A model generated the notes under the pieces. That model saw nothing but the letters and a program-made list of their open reading frames with translations. It did not search any database and was not told where the DNA came from. The position numbers and the translations under genes were made by a program. A stretch of DNA of 64,000 nucleotides from CAVQND01 sp964653485 (GTDB taxonomy: Bacteria; Verrucomicrobiota; Verrucomicrobiia; Limisphaerales; UBA8199). The DNA lies in contig CAZZFF010000018.1 of the NCBI GenBank assembly GCA_964653485.1, positions 1 to 64,000 of the forward strand, written 5' to 3'. Positions 7,957-16,482 of the stretch are shown piece after piece. Every line of letters starts with the position of its first letter. The stretch's first letter is position 1.

Positions 7957-10900
7957 TTCAGTTCGTTGAGGGCCCGCCTGGCCTTATCGGCAAGCGCGGG
8001 CGTAATGTCGAGAGCTAGGGCGCGCTGGAGGGACTCCTTGCCCTGGACTCGCTGCTTGAGTTGGCACTGGGCCATTCCGAGATAATAAAGCAGTTCACCG
8101 TCCTTGTCCGCTTCCCGAGCGCTTTGGAAAAGCAACTGCGCTGAACGCGGATAGTCCCCCTGGCGATAGGCCAGGATGCCGAGCGTCCTGGCCAACCGCG
8201 CGTCTTCCGGGAAAGACTCGCGGGCCTGAGTGGCCAGGGTGTAAGCCCTGCGGTCGTCGCCAAGGTGTTCGGCGCACAAGAGCGCGAGGTTCCTGGTGGC
8301 GGGAGCAAAGAGCGGGTACCGCGCCAGGACGCGATCGTACAGCTCGGCTGCTTCCTGGTATTTGGCCTGCCGCTCGTTGAGCAGGGCGGAGAGGAACAAG
8401 GCCGGGACGTAGGCGGGGTCGGCTGCGAGGGCCTTCTGGAGGCTGGCGATGGCTTGGGGGGTCTGGGCCAGGTTGGTCGACGCGGAGGTCATCGCCAGGA
8501 AACGGTTGGCCTCGGACCCGTTGGGAAACGCCGGAGCGCGGGCGGGCGTTTGCATGGCCGCCTTGGCCTCGGCGACCCGCCCAAGGCCGTAGTAAGCCCA
8601 GGCCAGGTCGTAAAGAACGGCAGGGTCATTGGGAAGTTTGCGCGCGCTTTCCTCGAGCAAACTGGCGGCCCACTTGGCATCCCCGGCCTCAAATATCAAA
8701 CGCCCCAGGAGGTGGGAGATTCGAGGGTCCTGGGGTGCCAGGTTGTGCGCCTCTTTGGCCAACTCCAGGGCCTTGCGGGAGTCGTTGAGGTGGCTCGCAT
8801 AAAGCTCGGCAAGGCGGGCCATGCCGGAGCCGTTCCGGGGGTTCCTCTTGAGGGCGGCCTGGTAAACGGCGGCGGCTTGGTCAAAGGCGCCATCGCGTTC
8901 GAGTATGCCGGCCAACCGCATGGCGGCGATCGGGTCCTCGGGACTCTCGCTCAATCGCTTCCGCAGCTCGGCCACCTGGGCGGCGTTGGCGGTCTTCACG
9001 TCTATCGCCAGCATGGCCAAACGGCGGCCGGCCTCCTCCTTGCCCGGGAAATCCTTGCTCGTCTGAAGGGCTGCCTGGAGAGCAACGCGAGCCGGATCCT
9101 CCTCGCCGAGCATGTAATGAGCCATGCCCAGGTGATATTGGACATCGGGCTGTGCCGCCAGCCTCAGGGCGCTCTCCTGGATCATGGCCAATCCCCAGTC
9201 ATACTCGGCGCGCTGGAAGTGGATCCAGCCTAGCGTGTCCGCTACGGCGGGGTTATTCGGCAGCAATTGCCGCGCCCTCTCCGCCATCGCGTAGGCCTTG
9301 TCCGGTTGCCGCAGCGGTTCGGAATACAGATAGGCCAGGTTGTTGAGAGCCGGCGTGTAATTCGGGTCGAGCGAGATGATTCTCTCGTAGGTGTCACGCG
9401 CCTCCGTGAAATGCTTGAGTTCCTCGTGGATATTGGCGATGAGCATGAGGGCGGTGAGGTCGTTGGTCTTGCCCACGAGGTTGTTCAGCCGGTCCAGGGC
9501 CTGCTGGTGTTGGTTGGATGCCACATAGAGTTGGGCCAGCAAGAGGTTGGCCTCGCCGAGATTGGGACTGAGCTCGAGGGCCTTGCGCAAGGCGTTCTCG
9601 GCCTGTTCAACCTCAGGCCGGGTGGCGGGAACATCAGCGAACCTGACACGGGGCGCGGAGGAGCCGGAACGTTTCTCGGATTCCTGGGCCACGAGGGCGC
9701 GGGCTTGCGCCACATGAATCTTGGCCATGAGCAACCAGGGCTCCGCCGCGCGCGGGTTCCTGCTCATCTGTTGCTGAACTCGGGCGGCCGCGCGCGGATA
9801 TTGTTTCTCTGCGACGTCCAGCTCCACGATTTGTTCAAGAGCGGGCGTGAAATCCGGAGCCAGTTCGAGGACTTTCTCGAAAGTCTGGCGGGCCTCCGCC
9901 ATGCGGCCTTGACGGGCCAGGAGGACTCCCAAAAGCAGGGCTGCCTGGGGCTCTTTGGGAAAGGCGCGGGTCATCTGCCGATACGCGTTCAGGGCCTCGT
10001 CCGGATGGTTTTGGGCCAGATGCGCGCTGGCGAGCAGGGTATAGGCCCGCGGGACCTGCGGATGGTCCTTGAGCAATCGGGTCAAGGAACCGACGGCGAC
10101 GCCGGAATCGCCGCGACGCACGTTGAGTTCGGCCTGCAACAAAATGCCATCCACAAGGTTGGAATTGAGGGTCAGGGCGCGGTTGAGGCAGGCATCAGCC
10201 ATGCCCGGTTCTTTGCTCAGCAGGTGGGCCACGGCGAGGCGGTACTGGAGTTGGGCGTCGCGGTCATAGACCCTGGCGAGCCGTTGAAAATCCGCGACCG
10301 CGTTGGTGCTCTGGCCCTTGGCGAGCCAGAGGTCGCCCCGGAGCAGGAGGGCCTCGTAGTTCACCGGGTCCCGTGAAAGGACCTTGTTGACCAGGCTGGC
10401 GCACTCGTCGGTCTTGACTTCCGCAAGAGCGAGCTGGGCAAGCCGTATCCAGGCCGGCACGTAATCCGGAGCTTTGCGCGTAATCTCTTCGATAAGGCGC
10501 TTTCCCTCTTCAGGAGCCCCGGTCCTGAGCTTGAAGTCCGCATAGCGCAAACGCAGGGCCGAACGCAAAGGAGCAAGCTCCGCCGCCTTCTTGAGGAACG
10601 GCTCCGCCCGAACCCGGTCGTCCCGGGCCAGGTAGAGGCTGCCCAGCGCCATGAGCGCCTCGCTCGACCTCGGGTCCCCCGCCACCGCCGCTTTAAACTC
10701 CTCCTCCGCCCTCGCAAAGTCCTGCTCGAGCACCGCGAGCGTGCCCAAGGCCAAATGGCAGCTCGGCCTGGCTCGGTCGGCGGGGGCGAGTTGCTCGATG
10801 CGTTCGGAGACCTCGCGAGCCTGGTTGGTGGTCGCCGCGCGCGCCAGCAGCAGGAGGCCCGCCTCGTTGCGCGGTTGTCTCTCGAGCACCCGAAGGGCGG

Positions 10901-12221
10901 CTTCCCTCGCCTCGCTCGGCCTCTGGAATGAAAGGTATATCAGCCCGATCTTCAGACGCACCTCTAGGTTCGCCGGGTCCATCTCTGCCGCCTTCTGCAA
11001 GAAGATAAATGCCTGGGCAAGCCGGCCCTCCGTGTAATAAAGCAACCCCAATTGCCGGATGGCAGTCGAGCTCTGGGGTGCGGCGCGAAGCGCGGTCAAG
11101 TACTCGATCTCGGCGGTGTCGTACCGCTGGGCCTGGAAATCCAGATTCGCCCGCGCGAGATAGCGATCTGCCGTGGCGTGCCTGGAACAACCGGCGCCCC
11201 CGGCTGCCACAAGGGCCAGCCCCGCCAGAAGGAACAAACGCCGGCCCGGCGCGCTGGCGGGCGTGGGATCATCATATCCGGCGCCGGACGTCTGCACCGA
11301 ATCATCGCCCACCGAGGAGGCCATTGGAAAACGGCCCTTCGATTCGGCCCTCCGGAGCAGGTAGAGCAGCAGGAAGAGCGGTACCAGGGACAAGACGAAG
11401 AACAGCGGACCCCCATGATGGTGGATGGGGGAGTGAATCATGTCTGGACTGACGTGGACACAAAGCTCGCCTATGGTGACGACACGCAGACCGTTGCGCG
11501 CCAGCGCGAGCGGAATCACAGCCAGCGCAAGGCCCGCCCGCCGCCAGGGCGACCTCAGGAACAAATAGCCCGCAAGCCAGCTCGTCATGAACAGGACCAG
11601 GCTCGAATGAATGCCGCTGCATTGCGGCGCCACCTCCAGAAACATGCCCGGCAGATGAAACCCGGTGCCGTCGCGCAATACGGGCATCAACGATAGCTTG
11701 AAGAGCAGCTCCGCAGCCAGAGCCGAACCTTGCTGAAAGAAGGTCTCGATTGCGTGACGCGCAACAACCGGAAAGGGCACCATGAATATCAGGAAGGCCG
11801 CCGGGAAGGCAACCCGCCGCAGTGTTCGGAGGCCGAAGCACAGGAACCCCGCCCCCAGGAGCAACAAGAGGAACGAGAGAGTCATCAAGGCCAGGTAATC
11901 GTCGAGTTCCAGCTCCCAACCGGCGCGGGCGGCCCAGCGGTATCCGGCCAGGGGACAGGCCCCCAACACCAAGGGAATTAGCGCCCAGCCTCGAGATGGC
12001 CTGGAGTCCATTGCCAGGTCCCGGCGATTCAAGGAGACAAGGTACGCGCTGATGAATGGGACCAGCAGGGTGTAGGAATACAAGTCACTGTGCCAGGCGT
12101 GCCCGGCCAATTGGCAGAGTTGCGGCCCGAAGCAGAGAGTCAACAGCGCCGCCAGCGCCGCAAACGCGCTGGCGCGATGGGGAACCGTTCGCTTGCCGCC
12201 TGTCATGCCAACATCGGTCAA
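7953..12221 (-). CDS. Exosortase fused in frame to a PrsT-like TPR lipoprotein
   Basis: 1422 residues. Residues 1-295 are an exosortase: eight or so membrane segments, the catalytic cysteine C201 in A-P-Q-C-S-G-I-H-S, R246 in A-R-N-G-L-R, and the H267-H269 cluster before G-G-P-L-F-F. Residues 300-345 look like a separate lipoprotein signal: M300, a polar stretch, R-R, then L-A-L-V-A-A-G-G-A-G-C with lipobox cysteine C345. Residues ~346-1422 are consecutive TPR repeats as in PrsT, the TPR lipoprotein of PEP-CTERM loci. There is no stop or homopolymer run at the joint. Translation from M300 (base 11324) or cleavage at C345 could yield two proteins. Overlaps both neighbours by 4 bp. Confidence 0.88.
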   Translation of the reverse strand: MTDVGMTGGKRTVPHRASAFAALAALLTLCFGPQLCQLAGHAWHSDLYSYTLLVPFISAYLVSLNRRDLAMDSRPSRGWALIPLVLGACPLAGYRWAARAGWELELDDYLALMTLSFLLLLLGAGFLCFGLRTLRRVAFPAAFLIFMVPFPVVARHAIETFFQQGSALAAELLFKLSLMPVLRDGTGFHLPGMFLEVAPQCSGIHSSLVLFMTSWLAGYLFLRSPWRRAGLALAVIPLALARNGLRVVTIGELCVHVSPDMIHSPIHHHGGPLFFVLSLVPLFLLLYLLRRAESKGRFPMASSVGDDSVQTSGAGYDDPTPASAPGRRLFLLAGLALVAAGGAGCSRHATADRYLARANLDFQAQRYDTAEIEYLTALRAAPQSSTAIRQLGLLYYTEGRLAQAFIFLQKAAEMDPANLEVRLKIGLIYLSFQRPSEAREAALRVLERQPRNEAGLLLLARAATTNQAREVSERIEQLAPADRARPSCHLALGTLAVLEQDFARAEEEFKAAVAGDPRSSEALMALGSLYLARDDRVRAEPFLKKAAELAPLRSALRLRYADFKLRTGAPEEGKRLIEEITRKAPDYVPAWIRLAQLALAEVKTDECASLVNKVLSRDPVNYEALLLRGDLWLAKGQSTNAVADFQRLARVYDRDAQLQYRLAVAHLLSKEPGMADACLNRALTLNSNLVDGILLQAELNVRRGDSGVAVGSLTRLLKDHPQVPRAYTLLASAHLAQNHPDEALNAYRQMTRAFPKEPQAALLLGVLLARQGRMAEARQTFEKVLELAPDFTPALEQIVELDVAEKQYPRAAARVQQQMSRNPRAAEPWLLMAKIHVAQARALVAQESEKRSGSSAPRVRFADVPATRPEVEQAENALRKALELSPNLGEANLLLAQLYVASNQHQQALDRLNNLVGKTNDLTALMLIANIHEELKHFTEARDTYERIISLDPNYTPALNNLAYLYSEPLRQPDKAYAMAERARQLLPNNPAVADTLGWIHFQRAEYDWGLAMIQESALRLAAQPDVQYHLGMAHYMLGEEDPARVALQAALQTSKDFPGKEEAGRRLAMLAIDVKTANAAQVAELRKRLSESPEDPIAAMRLAGILERDGAFDQAAAVYQAALKRNPRNGSGMARLAELYASHLNDSRKALELAKEAHNLAPQDPRISHLLGRLIFEAGDAKWAASLLEESARKLPNDPAVLYDLAWAYYGLGRVAEAKAAMQTPARAPAFPNGSEANRFLAMTSASTNLAQTPQAIASLQKALAADPAYVPALFLSALLNERQAKYQEAAELYDRVLARYPLFAPATRNLALLCAEHLGDDRRAYTLATQARESFPEDARLARTLGILAYRQGDYPRSAQLLFQSAREADKDGELLYYLGMAQCQLKQRVQGKESLQRALALDITPALADKARRALNELK

Positions 12222-13645
12222 AAGCTGTAGCCCAGGTCCAACCCAACCTGGGTGGTTGAAATCTGGAACTGGGAAACACCCGACGTGTTCTTGCTCGCCT
12301 GGTAGAACACCCCGGCGTTCGCACGCTTCAGGAACGGCATGCTCAACCGGGCGTTGAGAAAGAGGTTATGGTCCTCGCGGCTCAGCGACAGGCCGGAATC
12401 GCTGGCCTCGTAGGACGCGACGCCATAACCGCCGGTCAGGTCGAACGCAAGCTTCTTGAACACCTGCTGGTGAACGCCGCCGCTGACCGACGTATTCTGG
12501 ATCACCTGGTTAAAGATATAGGAAACCATCACCGAGCGGGCCGCGCTCACGGAAAGCGCGGTCCTCTCAAAGGGCCGATAGACGGCCGAGGCCCCAAAAA
12601 TGGGGCTAACCAAATCCTGCGTGTTGAGGTCCAGGAACTGCCACTCTTCATAGCCGGCGCTAACCACCAGCGAGAGCTTCCTCGCCACCTGCCAGGTCAA
12701 CCGCCCCTGGACCTCCTCAAACGTCATCGACGAGCCGGCGCTGAGATCGACATACCCTCCGCCGAGGCCGATGGCCGAGCTGAATTTGGGCCAAAACTGG
12801 TAGTTCAACCACTCCATGGTCGACCACACTTTCGAGTCGACCAACTCCTGGGCGTTGGCGTTCGGGCCCGCCGCCGGGCCTACATTCTGGATGTCCTGGT
12901 TAAGTCCCATCTCCAGCGATGTCTTGGCATTGAAGCTGTACGTTGCGTTCAGGGCGGTTGAATAAGTCTCGAGGTCGGTCTGCGCGCCGGTCTCGAACGT
13001 CGGCTGGGAGACCGTGGCATAACGCTGCGAGAGTCCAAAGGTCCAGTTCTCATAGCTGGTCGCCCCCACCAGCCCCACTGATTGGTCCGTCGTATCCTGA
13101 AGAAGGTGGTTCGAGTAGTAACGGAGGGAGGGTGTGTAGTCCAACCGCCAATGCTTGCCAAGATCGAACCCAATCCCCGGATCAACCTCGTTAATCACCG
13201 TCGAGACCTTCTCGTAGGCCTGGGCCGGGAGTCCCTCGGCGTACGTGAAACGGTAGAACAGATGTGGGTGGAAAACGACCGGCCCCGCCTGCAACACGGG
13301 TTGCGCTCCCGACTGACTCGCCGGCGCCGGGGCGAGGACCGACGTGTCCATCAGGCGTGACTGGGAAAGCTGGGGGGCCTGGTTCGTGTCTGACGAATCC
13401 AAAGGCGGCGGCCCAAGGGCGGTCTGGGCGGAGGCCCCCGCCAGGAATGCGAACGAACCCAGCCCCGCGCACCCGCACCCCAAACGCAGGACCGCCGCCC
13501 CCCACCACGGCGGCGCCGGCCCCGAGCGCGGGCTCCCAACCTCGCGCCCAAATGAAATGCGGTCGTCCCCCGCCGTATGCCGCCCTGCTTCAAATACCGG
13601 CCGCGTGTAACCCGGCCGCGTCTGCTGCGTTTGCTTCTGGTTCAC
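12218..13645 (-). CDS. Outer-membrane beta-barrel protein (putative porin-type, exosortase locus)
   Basis: 475 residues from a GTG start. A hydrophobic segment ending F-L-A-G-A-S-A-Q-T (about residues 46-72) looks like a signal peptide preceded by an unusually long polar N-terminus, so the true start may be internal, but no better ATG exists. From ~120 onward the chain alternates amphipathic strands rich in aromatic residues and ends in the strand T-T-Q-V-G-L-D-L-G-Y-S-F with a terminal Phe, typical of an outer-membrane barrel. Similar barrels (BBP2_2 / TIGR03016-like) accompany PEP-CTERM EPS loci. It heads the prs group and overlaps the exosortase gene by 4 bp. Confidence 0.75.
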   Translation of the reverse strand: MNQKQTQQTRPGYTRPVFEAGRHTAGDDRISFGREVGSPRSGPAPPWWGAAVLRLGCGCAGLGSFAFLAGASAQTALGPPPLDSSDTNQAPQLSQSRLMDTSVLAPAPASQSGAQPVLQAGPVVFHPHLFYRFTYAEGLPAQAYEKVSTVINEVDPGIGFDLGKHWRLDYTPSLRYYSNHLLQDTTDQSVGLVGATSYENWTFGLSQRYATVSQPTFETGAQTDLETYSTALNATYSFNAKTSLEMGLNQDIQNVGPAAGPNANAQELVDSKVWSTMEWLNYQFWPKFSSAIGLGGGYVDLSAGSSMTFEEVQGRLTWQVARKLSLVVSAGYEEWQFLDLNTQDLVSPIFGASAVYRPFERTALSVSAARSVMVSYIFNQVIQNTSVSGGVHQQVFKKLAFDLTGGYGVASYEASDSGLSLSREDHNLFLNARLSMPFLKRANAGVFYQASKNTSGVSQFQISTTQVGLDLGYSF

Positions 13646-13808
13646 AAAGGGTCGTTTAGAGGTTCCTACAGACTACACGGAGACTCGCAGGCGCGCCCTG
13701 AAATGTCGAGCCTTTCTTGGCACGGAAATCAGCCGCGCGGGAATCCCGCCGCCTTCCTGATTGTTGCCCCCGCCTTATCTTCCCACGGCAGGTTCGGACA
13801 CCGGTGCT

Positions 13809-13891
13809 AGTGCTTGACTGCGGAAATAAGCGATACAGCCAGCCGTCCAAAGGGCCAACGGATGTGCCGCCTATTTCTGCAATCAAGCACT
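13809..13891. repeat. 83-bp imperfect inverted repeat at a gene end
   Basis: Left arm 13809-13832 and right arm 13868-13891 are 24 nt each and pair at 21 of 24 positions; the three mismatches are transitions that still allow G-U pairing in one transcript orientation. The 35-nt loop contains a further small CCGT/ACGG pairing. The right arm overlaps the last codons of the upstream gene (stop at 13883-13885). No T-run follows on the minus strand, so it is not a classic intrinsic terminator; it could be an RNA stabiliser or an interspersed palindromic repeat. The rest of 13646-13882 shows no gene. Confidence 0.75.
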
Positions 13892-14863
13892 CGTCGCTAG
13901 TAAGCTGAGGGGCGCAAGACCGGGCCGCCAGAGTTTCAGGGCGTCCGCCAGGGCCTCCTTGACCGGCCGCATTTTGACACCGGCGCCCAACAGCTTCGTC
14001 ACGTCGAGAATGCAGCTCGAGCGCGGGGCCCGCGCGCCGGAGCTGTAGAATTCCAGATCATTGGCCCAAAACTCGATGCGCCGCGAGGGCTTGAGGACTT
14101 GCCGCATCATCTCGACCACCTGCCGCGTCGTAACAGCGCCCGGATTGGTCATGTTGTAGGTGCCGAAGGGAGCGTGGCGCTCCCACAAATCGAGGCCCGC
14201 CCGGGCAAAATCATCCACATGCGTGAGCGAGGTCACGTGGTCGTACACCCGGGGATAATGCCAGAGCTTCGAGAGCAGATTGCACGGTTCGTCCTTCTCC
14301 CCGAACGGCATGCGCGCTCGCCACACATAACATTGGGCAAAGTCCTGCAGCACCTCCTCGGCGAGGGCCTTGGTTCCGCTCAAAAAACTGCATGGCAGGG
14401 CGCGAAACGTGGAGTTGGGCTTCTCGAACTCCGTGAACCCGAAGAACCTGTCCGGCTCGGCGTCGAAGAGGCGCCGCAGCTCCGGCGAGTTTAGGTCCTT
14501 CACGACCCGCATCTTGCCATCTTCAAACACCTTGGCCCCCGAGTAAATCCCGCCCGACGAGACGTGCGCCCAGGGCGTATTGGTCGCCACGCAGACCTGG
14601 GCGATCGTCTGCGGCAGGATCGCGTTCGCCAGAAAAGCCGCCATGCGATGCTCCTCGCATCCGTCCATATTCGGTCTGCCCGAATAACCCGCGGCGTTGA
14701 TGAGGAACACCGGCCGGATCTTGCGCACGTACTCGAAGAGCAGGTCAAACCGCGTATAATCGAACGCGATGCGCGAAAGTGGGACGAAGGCAATGCCACG
14801 TCTCCGCAGCTCCCGGCAGAAGGCCTGGCCGATGAAACCACTGGCGCCTAAAACGAGAATCAT
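13883..14863 (-). CDS. NAD(P)-dependent sugar epimerase/reductase-like protein (extended SDR)
   Basis: 326 residues from the ATG at 14863, chosen because the Rossmann motif starts at once (M-I-L-V-L-G-A-S-G-F-I-G-Q); the frame is open further upstream. It resembles RmlD/sugar-nucleotide SDRs. The S-S-G-G-I-Y-S-G segment is in the place of the usual S-T-D-x-V-Y-G. In the active-site helix the usual Y-x-x-x-K appears as L-S-G-T-K, so the catalytic tyrosine seems replaced. It may still bind a nucleotide sugar or use another residue. It follows the GNAT/ACP genes in the same direction after a ~200-bp gap and probably acts on the same modified sugar. Confidence 0.7.
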   Translation of the reverse strand: MILVLGASGFIGQAFCRELRRRGIAFVPLSRIAFDYTRFDLLFEYVRKIRPVFLINAAGYSGRPNMDGCEEHRMAAFLANAILPQTIAQVCVATNTPWAHVSSGGIYSGAKVFEDGKMRVVKDLNSPELRRLFDAEPDRFFGFTEFEKPNSTFRALPCSFLSGTKALAEEVLQDFAQCYVWRARMPFGEKDEPCNLLSKLWHYPRVYDHVTSLTHVDDFARAGLDLWERHAPFGTYNMTNPGAVTTRQVVEMMRQVLKPSRRIEFWANDLEFYSSGARAPRSSCILDVTKLLGAGVKMRPVKEALADALKLWRPGLAPLSLLATSA

Positions 14864-15064
14864 GGGGTAAATGTCACCGTAATGAGCATGATCGATGCCG
14901 CTGTGGGAACGAGCTTGACAAAGTCTCGTAACAATCTTGGGCACAATAAGTTACACACGCACGAACCGCCCAGGCCGGAGAGCGGAGCCCCGGCCAAAAT
15001 GTCAAATTCTCCGTCGCCGTCCGGCAACCTTACATCCTAACATATTGATTACAAACACCTTACG

Positions 15065-15760
15065 CTAGAGGACGAAAGTGTAAAGCGGCGAGCGATTCCC
15101 CTCGGTTCGGGCTGAAACAGGACCCGGTCTCTCCACCGCGACCCATGGCTGGTTGGCCCGCTGTTGAGTCTTCTCCCATTCAAGCACCTGGGCTTCCGCG
15201 ACCCGGGCCAGGGGCGCCAGGCGGGCGCGGACGGCGGGCCAGTCTTCCCCCTTTAACAGGAACCGCACCAGGTCCACAGGCTGGCCGCCTATGGTCTGGG
15301 CTGCCCGCAGCGTTCCAACCTGCTTAAAACCACACTTGCGGGTGAGGCTGTGAACAGCGACGTTGGTGGACACGGAACTGGCCCGCAGTTCGGTCAACCC
15401 GAATACCCCAAACGCCAGGTCCTGGGACAACAAGGCCGAAGGCACCGCGGCCAGCGCCTCCGGACGCATGATAAAGCGTCCTTGCTCGGCGCTCGTCCCC
15501 AGCATGTCGTAAATGCCAATCGTCCCGAGAGGGATGCCCCCCAAAGATTCGGCGATGAAATAGTAATCCCCTTCCCTCTCGAACCAGGCCTCCAGCCAAG
15601 TCTCCTGGCCAGCGAGGTCGGTGGCCGAATCCCCGATCCTGCCCTTCACAAAATCGAGGTTCCTCAGCCACACAATGAACGCGGCATCGGCCAATTCCAC
15701 GGGACGCAGGCGCACGCCAAAACCTTCGGTATGAATTGAATGTTGCATAAGTGGGTTCAA
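15065..15760 (-). CDS. GNAT-family N-acyltransferase (RimJ-like)
   Basis: 231 residues. The first ~170 residues fit the GNAT fold of the RimJ/RimL type: R-L-R-P-V-E-L-A-D-A near the N-terminus, a G-T-I-G-I-Y strand, and the conserved tail N-V-A-V-H-S-L-T-R-K-C-G-F. Such enzymes in polysaccharide loci acylate the amine of amino-dideoxy sugars. The last ~50 residues are extra and of no recognised domain. It overlaps the next GNAT gene by 4 bp and closes the carrier-protein group, so the acyl donor could be an ACP thioester instead of acetyl-CoA; this is inference. Confidence 0.75.
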   Translation of the reverse strand: MNPLMQHSIHTEGFGVRLRPVELADAAFIVWLRNLDFVKGRIGDSATDLAGQETWLEAWFEREGDYYFIAESLGGIPLGTIGIYDMLGTSAEQGRFIMRPEALAAVPSALLSQDLAFGVFGLTELRASSVSTNVAVHSLTRKCGFKQVGTLRAAQTIGGQPVDLVRFLLKGEDWPAVRARLAPLARVAEAQVLEWEKTQQRANQPWVAVERPGPVSARTEGNRSPLYTFVL

Positions 15761-16197
15761 ACCCGCATGACGACCTCCGGGCGGTAGAGCAAGACAATGC
15801 GCTGGACGCCCACGATCCGCGAGGCGATTTCCTTGACTTTCTCGATCAACGCCAGCCCCAGCCCCAGGCCGCCTCGCCGCCCGCGAAGGGCATAGTCCGG
15901 GTCAACGGCCAAATGCACGATCATCAACTGGGCCGGAGAATCGCGCAGAAATGCCACCACCCCGATCGGGTCGCTCGCGGGCCGGTTGGCATCGAAGGCG
16001 AAGAGGGTTTGCACGTCCGTGTCCCCAATGCGCAGCGACACCCCGTCGCCTTTCTCTTCCAGCCGCGGCTGGCCGAATTGCTCAACGGCGCCGAGGACGC
16101 TGTCCCGGACCCGGTATTGGCGCGGGTTCAGAAAAAACAGGTTCTCCACCGCCTCGCGGGAGCCGGAAGGGGCCTTCGAGGAAAAGACGAGGTTCAC
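15757..16197 (-). CDS. Second GNAT-like acyltransferase
   Basis: 146 residues from a GTG with AGGG about 8 nt upstream. The central part has the GNAT pattern of strand-V-D-P-D-Y followed by R-G-R-R-G-G-L-G-L-G-L-A-L, a plausible pyrophosphate-binding loop (the usual Q/R-x-x-G-x-G/A). It lies between an ACP gene (51 bp upstream) and the RimJ-like GNAT (4-bp overlap). Together with that neighbour it may transfer two different acyl groups or the same group at two positions. No substrate residues can be named. Confidence 0.62.
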   Translation of the reverse strand: MNLVFSSKAPSGSREAVENLFFLNPRQYRVRDSVLGAVEQFGQPRLEEKGDGVSLRIGDTDVQTLFAFDANRPASDPIGVVAFLRDSPAQLMIVHLAVDPDYALRGRRGGLGLGLALIEKVKEIASRIVGVQRIVLLYRPEVVMRV

Positions 16198-16248
16198 AAA
16201 TAGGCCCTGCGGGGGCCGGGAAAAGTGGTTCAGGCCGCGGGCGGCGTG

Positions 16249-16482
16249 TCACGTCTTCCTTGTTTGCACAAGGCCCGCCAGGTCGGCGGCCGTGATTACG
16301 GATCGTATCTCCTCCGACTTGACGGTCACACCATACTTCGCGTCCGCCATAGCGAGGACTGACAGGATGGCCAGCGAATCCCACTGCTCGAAACCTTTGA
16401 GAACGTCGGACGGCTTGACTTCCTCGATATCGAGGATTGCCGCCAGTTTTTGATAGAAGTCGGTGTTATCCATAATGATCAT
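16249..16482 (-). CDS. Acyl carrier protein (second of two)
   Basis: 77 residues, the usual ACP size and acidic helix pattern. The phosphopantetheine site is S36 in E-Q-W-D-S-L-A-I-L. The start overlaps the KAS III-like gene stop by 4 bp (an in-frame ATG nine bases later is an alternative). The W-D-S-L signature is typical of carrier proteins in polysaccharide and secondary-metabolite loci, whereas primary fatty-acid AcpP usually has a D-S-L-D motif. It probably carries the acyl or aminoacyl intermediate passed between the ligase, the condensing enzyme and the GNATs. Confidence 0.88.
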   Translation of the reverse strand: MIIMDNTDFYQKLAAILDIEEVKPSDVLKGFEQWDSLAILSVLAMADAKYGVTVKSEEIRSVITAADLAGLVQTRKT

